Below, in pieces: positions 22,861 through 35,200 of a DNA stretch of 60,000 nucleotides; the first letter of the stretch is position 1, and each line of letters begins with the position of its first letter. Source of the DNA: Nymphaea colorata. Taxonomy: Eukaryota > Streptophyta > Magnoliopsida > Nymphaeales > Nymphaeaceae. The position numbers were made by a program, and so were the translations under genes. The stretch covers positions 11,165,427 to 11,225,426 of the forward strand of contig NC_045147.1 in assembly GCF_008831285.2 (NCBI RefSeq). The letters are read 5' to 3'. The notes beneath the pieces were generated by a model, which saw nothing but the letters and a program-made list of their open reading frames with translations, ran no database searches and was not told the origin of the DNA.

Positions 22861-24639
22861 AAAGGTTTTTTCTTGGTCCAAACCTAAAGGTTTTGACATA
22901 TTGAGAGGTCAAGACTGTAACGACAACCAAAGGGGGAAGGTGCGATTTCTTCGTAAGTGTATTTCACAAATCTCATATTCTAGTCAAGATTTTTGAGCTT
23001 TAAGAAGTGGACGTCCTATCCAAATTCTCTTTTCCAAAAAAACTAAGTCATGAAAAATGAAGAATTTTCCTAAGATTGGTTTCTCAAATGTCCAAAAATT
23101 TCTTAACAAAAACTTTCAAAACATCCATGTTTTGACCAAAGTTGACCCAACTCAAGTTCACCAAATGGAATCCCCCAAATTCTAAGTTCGAAAATTTGAA
23201 TGAGCTCATGGACTTCACTTTAAAGTTCCTTCTCAATTTCAATATCGAGATAAGGTCTAGGGGTCGTTCGACATCTCCTATTTCCCAATAAGTGAATGAG
23301 AATTGTTTAAATTGTGCATGGAGAGAGAAAGGGTGGAGCATGGATAATGGACATATAGCTTGTTTTGCAAGTGCATGCATACACTCACTGTGCGCAAAAG
23401 CACTCAAGCACTACACAAGAACTTAAATGAGTCAAATCGGAATCACTACTATAACCAAGTTATATTACTTGAGTTCCCCATTTACTTCAAGGCGAGATCG
23501 AGATTTTCAATGAAAATCTCATTGCATGATGTTTGGACCTTCTCAAAACCAAAATCACCACAAAGCTCTTGGAACCCAAAATCGATTTTCAGTCCAAATC
23601 GATTATCCCTCCAAGTTGAAAATGAAAATTTTAAATGCTCATCACGAATTCAATCGAGGTCGACCAAGAATAGTTCTCTCAAAACCTATCCAAGCCCAGG
23701 CAAAATTTTATAACTTTGGCATTCCTTAAAACCAAAGTTTCAAAATCAAGATTCTAGCCATTCAAATTCTCAATTCAAGTGAAAATCAACTTTTGTCGAG
23801 ATTCAAACCTCAATTATTCCGAGAATCAGACCAACTTCAAAACGCTGGCCCAACTTCTCCAAACTCGATTTCCAAATCAAAATTATGGCTCCAGTTCTAA
23901 CTTCGAAAACAATTTCTAGACCTTCAAGAATTTTCTTTCCCAATCAAGTCTCAAAACCCAAATGAAAACTATTTTCATTATCCAATTGTTCCTAAACCAA
24001 ATTCTCAAAATCCAAATTTTAGTTTTAAACACGAACATTGGGTCGGGCAACCAATGGGTACCTGATACTAGACCCGACTTGAACCCGAACCAGGTACAGG
24101 GGCCTACTGGGCCTGAATGTATCACTGCTTCCTCACCGTTGCCCCGCTGTCACCTTGCCGCATTGCCAATCACTGCCACCTCGCCATTGCTGCCTTGCAG
24201 ACGCTGGGGCTCCTGTTTGCGGGCTGGCCCAGCCCGATGTACATGCCTATTCAATTCTAAAAATCTAGTTGCAGGACTCAAAACAACTTTCAAAATAGCT
24301 AGATTTCAACAATCTAGTTCCTAATTCCAGCTAAAAACCTAGTCCAAATCTCAGGATTAAAAGTCTCAATTCAAAGTAATTTTGAGAGCTACTGAAACCG
24401 GCCCAAAGCACATCTATGATCAAAACCAGACAAAAAGTCAAAATTTCGAACCAAGTTCAAACGATTTCAAAATCTTGCATAGACATAGTTGAAACAACTG
24501 GTCAAGCTTAGAAATCCTAAACAGGAACAATCAGATCTTTTACCGATGGGCAGATCCCTCTCTCCTAAAATCTATTTTCAAACAAATTTTCAACTTTGCT
24601 GCTTTGCGGCGAACAGATGGATAAGATAATACGCCGAAG
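22861..24639 (+). other. Long C/A-rich, G-poor non-coding tract
   Basis: Particularly from 23420 to 24600 the plus strand is rich in CAAA, CCAA and AAATC words and very poor in G. Recurring motifs include CAAAATC and CAATTC. At 24040-24240 there is a GC-rich island with GGGCC motifs. Such strand-biased tracts are common in LTR-retrotransposon untranslated regions; ownership is unproved. Confidence 0.45.
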
Positions 24640-26896
24640 TTCTATAAATTGAGAAGCTCTAATCATCAAGTGCGGGCTCAAGTAGACACCCACAACAACA
24701 AATTTAAGACTATCTTCCCTTCTTTCAATACCACAAACAGTCAACTGTTAAAATCGCTTCAACCACTCGTAGCAGGTGGACAACTCTCTGAAAGACTTAG
24801 CAGCTCTCTACATGGCAGATACAAAAGATGGGGAGTTGTTCGACGAAACCGGTGAGTACTCACATATGACAGGTGATGCTGGTAAGTTGTCCAATCTCAA
24901 ATCTTATTCAGGAAATGATTTTGTTGCCGTTGGTAGTGGGCAAAAGTTGTTCATTTCACATATTGGGGATGTTAAAATTAACTCTACGCCTCTTCCTCTT
25001 ATGTTAAAGGACGTTCTCTATATATCTAACATGAAAGCAGGTCTGCTCTCAATTGGTAAACTCACAACTGACTTGCCACATGAATCTGTACTTGCATCTG
25101 TTGGTTGCCATGTAAAGGACCAGAGGGGAGGCCAAGTGATAGCGAAGGGAAGTAGACGTGGAGGTCTTACACCTTGAGTAGCAGGTAGTCGACGGCACTT
25201 CTCCCAAATCGTTTTCAGCAAGCACACTTCAGCAGTGGCACACGCACCTTGGGCATCCTCAGTATACAAGTGTCATTTTTTTTTTATGGGAGATAATCAC
25301 TTTATTTCTGTTATAAACAATGACAATGCCTTGCATATATGCTCCACTTGCCAATATAGAAAAGCTTGTCATCTTCCTTTCATTTCTAAAAGCAATCGTT
25401 GCTTACAAAAATTTGAAAAAAAGTTTACTCAGACTTGTGGGGACCTGTGCCTGTGACACCTCAAGGGAAGGTTACAAGTTTTGTGCCATTTTTATAGATG
25501 ATCACAGTCGTTATACGTGGTTTTACCCGCTCAAGTATAAGTCTGTCTTCATGCAGGTTTTTAAACACTTCCATATTTTTATTGAATGCCAATATGATGC
25601 AGAAAATCAAGATTTTTCAATGTGATGGGAGAGGAGAATTTTCTAGTTCAAACTTTATGAAATACCTTGCAGATCATGACATCAAGGGACAAGCTTTGTG
25701 CCCCCACACTCATGAACAAAATGGGCTAGCTGAGAATAAACAAAGAAACATCACTGAGCTTGGTTTAGCCATGTTACACCATGCCCAGTTGCCTAAACGC
25801 CTGTGGGTATATGTTTTTCCTGCGGCTGTGTATTTGATCAATCGACTGTCGTCTAACACTTTAAAAATGAAGCCTCCATTTTTATGTCTCAATAGAAAGC
25901 ACACAGATTATACTCATTTCTAGTTGATGGGCTGTCGATGTTTTCCATTACTTAAAGATTACGACAAAAAAAAAATTTGACCCTAAGACTCATCCATGCA
26001 TTTTTATAAGGTACAGTATTGAACATAAAGGGTATAAATGTTTTTATCCTCTTTCAGGAAGAACATATATTGCTCGACACATTATCTTTTATGAAACTAT
26101 TCTTCCATTTGCTAAGTTGGAGACTCTATTTCAGAAATCCGATGCTGAAGCGGATATGGTGGAGTTTCCTATTGATGACGCCACTTCAAAGGAGACTCTG
26201 AAACGAATTGTCCCTCAAATGATGTTAGGCAACAAAATGATGATAACACGAGATTTTGGTGTGACGCAACCTAGCAGTGTTGCTAATAATGTCATTCGTA
26301 CCAACACAACGAGTGATGTATACTCATGACAGACTTTGTGAAGTTGGTGACAGTTTGCAACAGGGTAGCACTCAGTCCATTGCTTTACCAAGTGGCGATG
26401 ATACTTTACTTCAGTCAAATAGAGAGCATGAAACACAATAATCTAGACACCCAGTCAGCTGATCAGGTGACTGACATTAGAGCCCAAGAAATTATCCACT
26501 CATTCAAGGACCATCGTTACCAGAAGTATGAATGGAATTCATAAACCGAATCCCAAGTATATGATTCACAGTATAGATATATCTACACCAAAGGAGCCAA
26601 AATCCGCTAGAGAAGCTCTTGCCCACTCCAGATGGAAGGCAGCCATGGATGAGGAAATCAGGGCTCTTGTGAAAAATAACACTAGAAAATTAGTGGACCG
26701 ACCAAAAAGGGTGAATATTGTAGGAGCAAAGTGGACTTTTTGAAAGTAAGTTAAGGCTGATGATACACTTGAACGACTCAGGTCAATGTTAGTCGCCCGA
26801 GGATTCACTCAGATGGAGGGTTTAGACTCCCATGAAACTTTTGCTCCAGTAATAATACGACCAGCAACCATTCGAATAGTCCTCACTGTATCTTAG
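24640..26896 (+). pseudogene. Degenerate Ty1/copia pol, protease to RT start
   Basis: Protease region (24780-25170) reads LAALYMADTKDGE, then a SHMTGD block, DVLYISNMKAGLLSIGKLT and GSRRGGL. The catalytic DTG reads ETG. Next come the GAG-pre-integrase block with HICSTCQYRKACHLPF (25330-25390) and the integrase core (FIDDHSRYTWFYPLKYKS, FQCDGRGEFSS, HTHEQNGLAENKQ, LPKRLWVYVFPAAVYLINRL). The CRCFPLLKDY and ...GRTYIARH...FYET stretch follows, then an acidic linker and the start of the reverse transcriptase (ALAHSRWKAAMDEEIRAL, GAKWTF, VARGFTQMEG, ETFAPV). It ends abruptly at ...RIVLTVS followed by a stop. At least six stops or frameshifts. LTRs were not found. Confidence 0.85.
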
Positions 26897-27207
26897 TAAA
26901 TCACACCCAACTGGATGACACACTTAACTTGCCAAGGTAAGTTAAAAGGAGAGATGATAAACAATGCCAAGTTGAAGACCTTGAATTAATTCTTAATCGT
27001 GTCATTTTATTGACTCGTGAACTCCTCAATTGAAAAAAAAAAAAAGAAATTGAAGACTTTTGATCATCTTCAAAATAGAGATATTTATCTTATCTAAGTG
27101 AAACTAAATTCGGGTAAGTTCTTTGAAACGACAATCCAATAATAATGAAGAAGGTTGCCATGTTTGATGGAAAACTGGTGGATGGGTCCCCCGAACTGGT
27201 GGATAAG

Positions 27208-27250
<43 letters not shown>

Positions 27251-28199
27251 CTCACATCAGACCTGAACTAGTAGTGACTAGAGGATTCCACCCCTGCAAA
27301 ACATGCCTTCATTTTTCTCAAAATATAGGTATGAAAGATTAGACCAATATTGGCAGGTGTCTCAATTCAAGAGTGGCTTTTCTCCATCTTTCACATCATG
27401 ATTTTCATAAGCGCTACTGGCACCACAGTGCAAGACATTGGCCAAGGTACTTGCAGCAACTTAGACAGGAAGTGTTATAACTATTCGACAACATACATAA
27501 ATAGGAGCAAAGTTAGATGAGAAATCGACTTGTGATGACATTTAATTAATTAGAAACTAAAAGGCGCTGGGGAGTTTATGTGGTGACCAATTTTTTCATT
27601 GAAGGTGTTCAACAAAATGGAAAAAGAGTGCATGGTGCCGGACCACTGCAGGCAGAGCATGCCCGAATTAAGCAACGTAATATAATCATTAACACATCAG
27701 AGTAGAGAGACTTGTCAAAGAGCGCATACACAGCTACTCTGATAGTTCAGTTCAGGAGTAAAGGAAATAATAGTGCCGGTACCACTGGCAGGGGCATACC
27801 CTAATTTTCATCATCGAAGTAGCAGTGGAGTTACAGATTTCTGACTAAGAGGAACTAGTAATAAATTTAAAATTTTTAAACAATATCGACATATAAATTA
27901 GAAAAATTACCTTAAGATATCAACATAAAAAAACTTTTTTTGTTGCTCCATCGTCAATTGCTCACATGTTGCCAACACGTACTTTTGCCCAGTGTAAGGG
28001 ATGATAATTACCCAGCACCTGCCTCTGCCCCAGTGTGAAGAATTGCTCACATGTTACCAACACCTACCTGTGCCTAAGTGTCAACGGATGATTGTTAGGT
28101 ATTTTTGTGTTTGCTGTTGTGGGCAGGCTGGTGTTTCTCATATGCGGAAGCAGTTTTCATTCAAGGATGTACAATCTAGGTAATACCTATACAGTCCAT
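26897..28199. other. Spacer with (TA)n and an 86-bp duplication
   Basis: No gene. A (TA)n microsatellite spans 27209-27248. A block starting ATTGCTCACATGTT is repeated at about 27957-28010 and 28044-28100. Around 27690-27770 a stretch (TCTGATAGTTCAGTTCA) resembles 39840-39880 downstream of SMO copy C, so it is part of the duplicated flank. Confidence 0.5.
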
Positions 28200-28500
28200 T
28201 GTTACAAAAAAACGTGTACGAGTATTATACGGCGAGAAAAAAATGGGTATAATACGGCGAAGTTGTATATCTTAAAAATAAAACAAAAAAATCTTGGTAA
28301 ATTTTTAAAAATTTTAAAACATTTAATAAATCCTAAAAGTTATAAAAAATCATAAAAAATATAAAAAAAATGCAAAAAACAGGTATAATGCACATATAAT
28401 ATGCGTTTTATTCATGTTTTTTATTTTTTTGATGTTTAAAAAAAACGTGTTTTGTATGAGTATTATACAGTTGACTATGTTTTGCCGTATTATACACATC
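28200..28500. repeat. Inverted-repeat element with ATAATACGGC ends
   Basis: GAGTATTATACGGCG and GGTATAATACGGCG on the left pair with TGCCGTATTATACAC and GAGTATTATACAG on the right, around an A/T-rich core. It looks like an old MITE; boundaries and target duplication are not defined. Confidence 0.5.
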
Positions 28501-28630
28501 TTTTTTTCTGAAGAATATATATATATATAATCTAAGTCGCATGAGTGCGCCAAATATGAAACCCCCATTAAAATAAGAAGCCCAACGAAGCGAAGGCATT
28601 AAACAAGTAACTAAAGCAAGTTGCTAGAAG

Positions 28631-28661
<31 letters not shown>

Positions 28662-29009
28662 TTATGTTTCAACACTACAAAAGGATCAATAGGTTGGAGA
28701 TAACACAAGAAGCAGTAAAGCTGCTAATTCTATGATGCACATTAATGTAGTTGGTTGGGCTGGTAGGTTGGTAAAAGTCTGATCATCAAATTGCTTGGGG
28801 TGGACCCAACGCTTCTACACTACAAATAAAGATAGACACTACTCTCATTCTACACTACAAATAAAGATAGACACTACTCTCAAATTGAAAGGAATAGCCG
28901 AAAGTTTAAGTTCACCTAGTTTCCGAAACAACTCAAGACCTGAGAACTTGGATAAGAAGAGAGGGCCCATCTCCACGTTATCTATCAAGATGGATTGCAG
29001 ATGTCGGTC
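28501..29009. other. Spacer with GA tract and 35-bp duplication
   Basis: (GA)n at 28636-28661. A 35-bp unit is perfectly duplicated at 28815-28849 and 28850-28884 (CTACACTACAAATAAAGA at the start). The surrounding 28750-28915 aligns with 36730-36870, another flank copy. Confidence 0.6.
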
Positions 29010-29572
29010 CCCTTAAGATTTGATGGTCTTGCGATCTCGAATCTCGTCAGCGCTAGGAACTCCTGCCATAGACAAGACCTCCAAGGCTACCCTTCCCCTT
29101 CTCCTCCCTTTTTGCCTTTCCCTATTCCTCCTCTGTCAGTCGAAGATACGCAATGAAAGAATGGTGCCTGGGCATGTAGATCACGAGGTAGCCAGTGATG
29201 ATCAATTCCTACCTGAGGGAGAGAGGGAGCAGTATCTCGCCCTTTAGTTCCCTTTCAAAAGTTCCATTTTTCATTATACTTGATTATCGGTTGTGCGACC
29301 CGTTCTTCGTCCGCCTATGCCCTTTCAGTGGCCCTCTCAGGCAGAGACCATCATCATATAATATCATGGCACCAACATATATTATCATGGCAACAAATGG
29401 CTAATTTGATGAAAAAGGAACAGCACATTTATATTCTTGCAAAGCACCAAACTCTGCTGAATAAACATACATCTTAAGGAGCACATTGTGATAGGAATAT
29501 TTCCAGCATCAAGTCCAGAGTTACATATATAGTTCAGCATATAAAAAGTACGCTAATGAATAAAGCAAGGGC
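29010..29572. other. 3' flank of SMO B, duplicated at 56565-57185
   Basis: This block aligns nearly colinearly with 56565-57185, downstream of SMO copy D. Both contain CTCCTCCCTTTTTGCCTTTC and ATTATCATGGCACCAAC. It should include the 3' untranslated region of copy B. A long plus-strand open frame in the D copy (56381-57022) contains a GA microsatellite and is not shared intact here, so I do not call a gene. Confidence 0.65.
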
Positions 29573-32500
29573 CTACGTGGAAACAACCTTAGTATATTTT
29601 TGTACTTTTACTCTTCGTGGAGACTTCAAATCCGGAGCTGACTCCTTAAATATGTTTAGATTTCCATCTACAGAACAGGCTTTTTTGATCTGCAAAAACA
29701 ATTTCCAGTCTAAGAGATAATCAAACAAAAAAGAAAGGTACAAACATTAAAAACAATTCCATAAGCAGTATCTAAAAGACTCACATTTGCTAAGCATGCT
29801 TTTCGGAATCGATAACCCTGAAGAGGATGAATACAAAAGTAAGATATGGTTTGGTATGCGTCTTTAACAGACAAAAAAGTAAGAAACTGAAACTTTCAAT
29901 TATTGAAGAAATTATGACAACCCTAAGGAATCGCCCAAAGTAGGGGTGAGTTTTGATGGCAATAAGATTTGATAACCTTGTCAGTTCCGTAAATGTAATC
30001 ACAGTATGTAAAGAGAGAGGCAAAATTGCTTTGGCTCTTTCCAACATAGTGATGGTAATCATGGTATTCTGCACCTCCATAGAATGGAATAAATCTATTG
30101 GGACTCCACGGGAAATCATACCTGGGTGGAACATGGGCAGATGTTAACAGTTGATAAAGGCAACAAATTGCAGTGGTTGTAAGTCACAAAACTAAAAATG
30201 CATGCCTTTTGAGACATATAAGCTAGAACCATTTAATAGACAAGATACTGCAGATTTTCTTCCTAAAGAATAGCTTTCAGATCGTTATCGTTTCAATGAG
30301 AATTCAGCATAATGACAAAGGAACCAAGGAAAACATCTAGGCCAGCTTTGGTAACTATAAAATGGGAATCTGAAACATCTAGGCCAGCTTTAGTTTCAAT
30401 GAGAATCTAAAGGTGGAGAAAACATGCAACGGCACAGACTGCTTGCAGAGAAAAACCTCACAACGTTTTATCATTCATTAGAAACCTAATTGAAGGTTAT
30501 TTGTATCATGTCTTCCTTCTGGACTTGTAGTTCAGTCGGTCATTCTTTTCTTTTATTCCGTTTTCTTGGTGTGATTCATTGAACTTCTTAAAACCTTGTA
30601 TTATGGCATCCATTTATTTGGCATATGACTCTTCTTAAAAGCAGGTAATTAGAGTTTTGTCAAAAGAATATTAAAAGATTCACAAACATGTTTTGCCATT
30701 TCCCATAAAAGCACGGGGGCTTCACTGTGTCTTTCCCCTTCCACCATGCTGGGCATCAAATTTTCCTCCAAGTACAAAAAATTTAATGGATATAAAAATA
30801 TCACTTCTAGATTGAGAATCACGATCCATAAGACCCATTGACTTACTAAAAAGTATGAAGTTTACTTATTTTAGACGATAACGTGCAAATTGTGTATTCA
30901 ACAAAAGAACCTAGCCAAACCGCCAGTTTTCTCTAGTCAACAAACCTTATAAGGATGAGAGCAATGAACTCAACATGGTGAGGAATATGAAACACAGGAA
31001 GCGCACCCCAGAGATATGATGCTTAAAATCTTATATCATGCCCTTATCTAACGTCCCATTACTTATGTGTGTAGAAGGAAAACAAAAAGAGTGTCGAATC
31101 AACATCTTGGTTGGCACTGGATCCACCCACTTCGCTTGTGAACAAACTAAGGAACTCTTAGGGTGCCATATAATTGAACAGAGCTTCAAAGTGACAGTTG
31201 GGAATGGAGATCTTTCGGTTTGGAAGAGGAAGTGCCCCAAGAAGTTACATAAATTTAGGGGCAGAAGTTTGTGATGGATCTATACCCGTTATCCATGGGA
31301 GGCACTGTCCTTGTACTGGAAATCTAATGGCCGAAGCAATTGGGTGCACAAAAAGGGATTTTGTTGCAATGAAATGAGGTTTAAAATGAAGTTTATGTTT
31401 CCTTATTAGTTTCTCATTTATTTTTTAATATTTTGAAATTTTCAAAAATTTACCTTATTTTCTTCGCTGTATAATACTCAAGGAAAACTTTGCCGTTTAA
31501 AATGAGAAACCGATATTTGTGACTAAATTTAAAAAAAGCTAATATCAACAGATCTATATCGGTAGCTTCCAGATCTCAAAAAGCTCATCCACTTCAAGGC
31601 TGACGCGTCAGAAACTGGCCTAGGTGTTATATTAACTGAGGAAAAACACCCTATAGTTTTTTTCAGCAGAGCCATGGGAGAGAGGTTCAAATCTAAGTCT
31701 GTTTATGAGTAGGACTTAATGGACATCTTTTAGCTGCCAGAAATGGCAGCAATACCTTGAGAGAAGAAAATTTTTATGTATACTGCCCCACAACAGTTTC
31801 AAGCACTGCATGCATGCATGCAGCAGATATCCCTCACTCCAGCCCAATAAAACTGGGTCATGAAATTGATTGGCGATGATGTCCAAACAAGATATAGAAC
31901 AGAATCAGGCAACTTAATTACATAAGGGTTGTCACTTGTCGAGGCAAATTTGAGTCAGATCAGCAGTAGGAATAAGACTGCCGATCTTAGTTACCTGCTG
32001 TTACTCACACCATTTCTGATTTTTGGAGCAGCTTAATGAAGCATATCAGAAGGTTAAATCAATATTTTAAGAGACAAGTTAGAATCTGCCAACTTGCATA
32101 CTTATGGGTACCATTGACGACTATTTTTTTTTTCTTTTTCCCAATTTTTAGTGCATGGAGATGCCAAATTACCAAATGGTCAATGTCTTGCCAAAGGTAA
32201 GGACCCCTATAAAGACAAACATGGAAGGTGAAAAATGAAAATTCTCCAAAATATTTATTTCTTGATGAATCCCACGATCCAAATTCTTCAAAATATCTAT
32301 TTCTTTTTAAAAAGAATGATAAAAATATCCCAAGATCCATTTGATATGTATGCATTGATTGCACTGTGGTGGATTAGATAGTGCAGTCTAGCCACTTATT
32401 GCATGACTTACTATCACTAGTGCAACGTGGGCACAATGTGCAAAGAATTGAAGTTGGTAAGAATGGAAGGTGGGGGGAGTGTGCGCTAGTTACATATAGT

Positions 32501-33530
32501 ACTTGTATTAGAAAAATCTCTCGTATCGTATTAGATGTATAATTGCTGGCAGAAAAACTTTATAATGCTTTACTTCGTGCACTCTTATATTGCTATCATT
32601 TTGTTTTTTCTTTCCCACGTTCGTCATCTCACCCCGTCACACGAAGATCATATTTTAGTCATGATCTCCATTACGATCAGTCGCCGGAAAAGGAGAAGAA
32701 TTAACAGGCAAGAGAAATCAAGACGCAAACCAGGTCATCAGAAATGAAGGAGAAAAATTAAAGTATGGGAGGAATGCAGGAAATCAACAGTACCCGCAGT
32801 GCGACTCGATGGCCAGAATCTGTCGCAGAAGCAACCACATGCCAAAGGTCAGAACATGGCAAGGAACGACGGCCGGGCAAGCGAAAGTGGGCAGCCCCAA
32901 GATTAGGACATCTAGCCAGTGGCCATAATTTGCAATGATGCCAATGGGAGCGGTGAACTCATGGTGTACGCGGTGGAACTTGTCGTAGAACCATGGGGAG
33001 TGCATCCACCTGTGAATCCAATAGCTCGCATAGTCTTCCACCAAGACATAAACAAGAAGCTGGGCAGCGACTTCCCACCTTGACGGCAATGGCAGGCTCG
33101 TTCTGATCCCGAGCAACTGCAACGCGGAAAAGAGAAGGATTATTAAAAGAAAGAAGACGCAATTTAGTACGTAATAGTTCATGATGTCATGATCGGTCAC
33201 CTTGCAGAAGGGAATGAACATGCACTGCAAGAGAGTGATCGCCATAAGGTGGATGATAAACACGTCTTTGTAGCACCGCAGCATGCAGGAGATGGGTGTC
33301 TTCACATTTGGTTGTACCTTGAACTTATGGACGAGTTTTGGACTCATCGCCTCTATGAGAACTAATGGTAGAGAGCAGAGGTACAAGGCACAGAAAAACA
33401 GAGAGTAGATGTGGGCGTGGATGATGTAGTCGGGCTTGGTGGCGGCGTATCTGAACCAGAGGCTCTCAGCGTGAGTGAGAGGCCTCCCAAGGTTCGCTGC
33501 CGCTTCCTCCAAGCTGCTGAAAGGCAACAT
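29573..33530 (-). CDS. SMO1: Sterol C4-methyl oxidase 1 (SMO1), copy B, intact
   Basis: Methylsterol monooxygenase of the fatty-acid-hydroxylase superfamily: an ER-membrane di-iron enzyme that oxidises the 4-alpha methyl of 4,4-dimethylsterols in phytosterol synthesis. Exons on the minus strand: 33530-33201 (330 bp), 33116-32794 (323), 30121-29977 (145), 29817-29785 (33) and 29689-29573 (117, TAG). All introns are GT-AG and phases fit, giving 315 residues; the Arabidopsis proteins are near 300. Histidine boxes: HRWMH at 145-149, HRVHH at 158-162 and HDYHH at 238-242. Hydrophobic segments lie at about 35-62 and 88-108. YDFPWSPNRF and QSNFASLFTYCDYIYGTDK are SMO1-type rather than SMO2-type. The start is the first ATG, conserved with copy C (MLPF). 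Intron 2 is 2.67 kb and carries gypsy debris on the opposite strand. Exons 4-5 are predicted from splice sites alone. Confidence 0.92.
31030..31400 (+). pseudogene. Ty3/gypsy protease remnant in intron 2 of SMO B
   Basis: Reads ILVGTGSTHFACEQTKELLG, then SFKVTVGNGDLSV and, in another frame, a GRSL...YPWEALSLYWKS stretch that matches the C-terminal part of a gypsy retropepsin. The catalytic DSG/DTG is GTG here, so the active aspartate is lost. It aligns with 59500-59800 near SMO copy D. No splice site of the gene lies inside. Confidence 0.75.
31540..32160 (+). pseudogene. Ty3/gypsy RNase H and spacer remnant, copy B
   Basis: Reads LIHFKADASETGLGVILTEE, then HPIVFFSRAMGERFKSKSVY and a decayed end. 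This is better preserved than copy A and keeps the ADAS block. After about 31790 it aligns with 2736-3010 of copy A, including the CATGCATGCA word. Reverse transcriptase, present in A, is missing here. Dead. Confidence 0.78.
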
Positions 33531-33540
33531 TATGGTCGAA

Positions 33541-33640
33541 CGTAAGCTTGCTGCGTTAGGGAACGTTGTCCACTAAGTGAGGAGTAGGAAGCAGGGTGGC
33601 ACTGGAGCTGGTTATATAAGCCACCTTGTGTATGTATGTT
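33541..33640 (-). promoter_or_regulatory. Putative SMO B core promoter (TATA box)
   Basis: On the minus strand CTTATATAAC lies at 33611-33620, about 85 bp upstream of the ATG. A start site about 30 bp on would leave a leader of roughly 50 nt. Copy A has nothing comparable at this place. No experimental support is available. Confidence 0.45.
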
Positions 33641-33926
33641 ATAGGACGAAAACTATAAGTGATTTTAAAAAATCCTAGTTGTCAAATTTATGGCTCCCAC
33701 TTGGATCGGCTGAAAGCTGAGTCACTGAGCCCCACAGCGAGTTGATTTGACGACTACACTAGTTACAAGGTTTTTAGTGCATTTTTTTTTTTACAAATAG
33801 ATGAAGAAGGTAACTCTGTCGATACTTCATGCAATATGAATGTCGTGTAGTACACATAGTGCTTAGTCATGTGTAATGGACATGCAGCGGAATCTGCAAA
33901 CAATGCACTGAAGCAGAGAGGTCGGT

Positions 33927-34260
33927 AGTGTTAGGAATGAGACCTCTCACTCTCCCTTGCGGCGCCAACAAAAGAAACTAAAGAAGACATTAGGATTTTT
34001 ATGTGGTTCTGAAACAAAGCTCTCCTACGTCCACAGCGGCACAGACTTCTCATACTGATGAAGTAAGTTTGCCTCATTATCTCAAACTAAAAAAGGTTTT
34101 CTATGTACATGAATTTAAGTATAATCTTGTGTCCATTAGTCAATTGATTGAACAAAATCAGTGTTCTGCTACCTTCTTCCTTCTGGTTTGGGTTTTGTAG
34201 GGCCAGAGCCCCAAGATGACGATTGGAGCAAATGCAGTGAAGAGCAGGCCCTTCAAATAG
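33927..34260 (+). pseudogene. Copia LTR-protease deletion scrap
   Basis: Starts TGTTAGGAATGAGACC like a copia LTR and includes the widespread LTR word pair TATGTGGTT...CTACGTCCACAG. It then joins directly to a protease-like reading frame: LKKVFYVHEFKYNLVSISQL, IEQNQCSATFF. Most of the element is deleted between LTR and protease. It sits about 400 bp upstream of the SMO B start codon. Confidence 0.6.
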
Positions 34261-34319
34261 GTACAAAGTGTATAATATTGAAAGGTTGGACTTGAGAAAA
34301 CCAAATTGTTCCTTTACTC

Positions 34320-35200
34320 ACGCCTTGGTATTAAAACTAAAACTGAGTCACTAGATTGAATTTGAACTCAATGCGTCGGATAACTACCCCTAAGTTGATT
34401 TACTTGTGCTGATTATTTTAGTTGTCTTTTTCGATCTTTTATTGTCTGTATGTTTGACTTGTTTCGATCATAAAACTTGCGCTTCAACATCAACATCTGA
34501 TACGTATGCCTCGTTGCTCAAGATAGGTTCAAAGTAAAGGATTTTCAGAAACAATTTATAATGGCACTAATTTTTCACATTCATTCATTCCCTATATTTA
34601 TACTTCTAGGTCAAGTCAAGGCAATCACGTACATAATGAACCAATGCCGTTTGTAAGATACAAGGTACCTTTCTCTGTCGAACTTACTCGTTTCCCTTTC
34701 TCATTGATCGTTTTTCTGTCACATGAATTTAAAAGCCAGCATGTATCAAACAAGGTCAACTAACTATTGTACACGGTCTTTTACAGTGAGGAAATGATAG
34801 ATGTCGTTTGGTAAATCCATTTACCATGGTGTACGCATTTAACTCACTCTTTTCATGTCCTTTCTTCTTTGGGTAACATTCGTTTACAAAAGCATGTATT
34901 TTTCCTTGGGAAAACCACCTCTGGCTAGCTAGCTAAGAGATCTTGTTGCTTGCCCAAGGCGTAAAACTCTCCGGTCGATTCTTTGCTCTCATAACCTTGA
35001 CATGCGGCGGTTTCCGTAAGCAGAAAGTGCTTTTGAGATCGAAACGAACCACTGGCTGCTTAATTACCAACGCTAGTTCGACCAGGTATGCTGCACCCCT
35101 TGCGGCTAAAGCCTACTTCAGTTTGAATGATGGAATCACTTAAAACAAAGTGAAGCTCCCTAAAGAAGTTCACATGCTTCAGCGTGCACTCTGACATCTT
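34320..35200. other. Repeated SMO-upstream flank, copy F2
   Basis: Aligns in order with 18060-18220 and 20150-20310 (34327-34530), then with 16220-17500 and 20690-20800 (34540-35200). It lies upstream of SMO B. No gene seen. Confidence 0.55.

Noticed and set aside
27209-27248. AT runs (27209, 38122, 52849) as CRISPR-like or origin repeats
   Set aside because: Plain dinucleotide microsatellites in plant nuclear DNA without spacers or associated genes.
29573-33530. Assigning the gene to SMO2
   Set aside because: The YDFPWSP...FYGGAEYHDYHH and QSNFASLFTYCDYIYGTDK blocks are the SMO1 pattern; SMO2 has a different block after the third histidine box.
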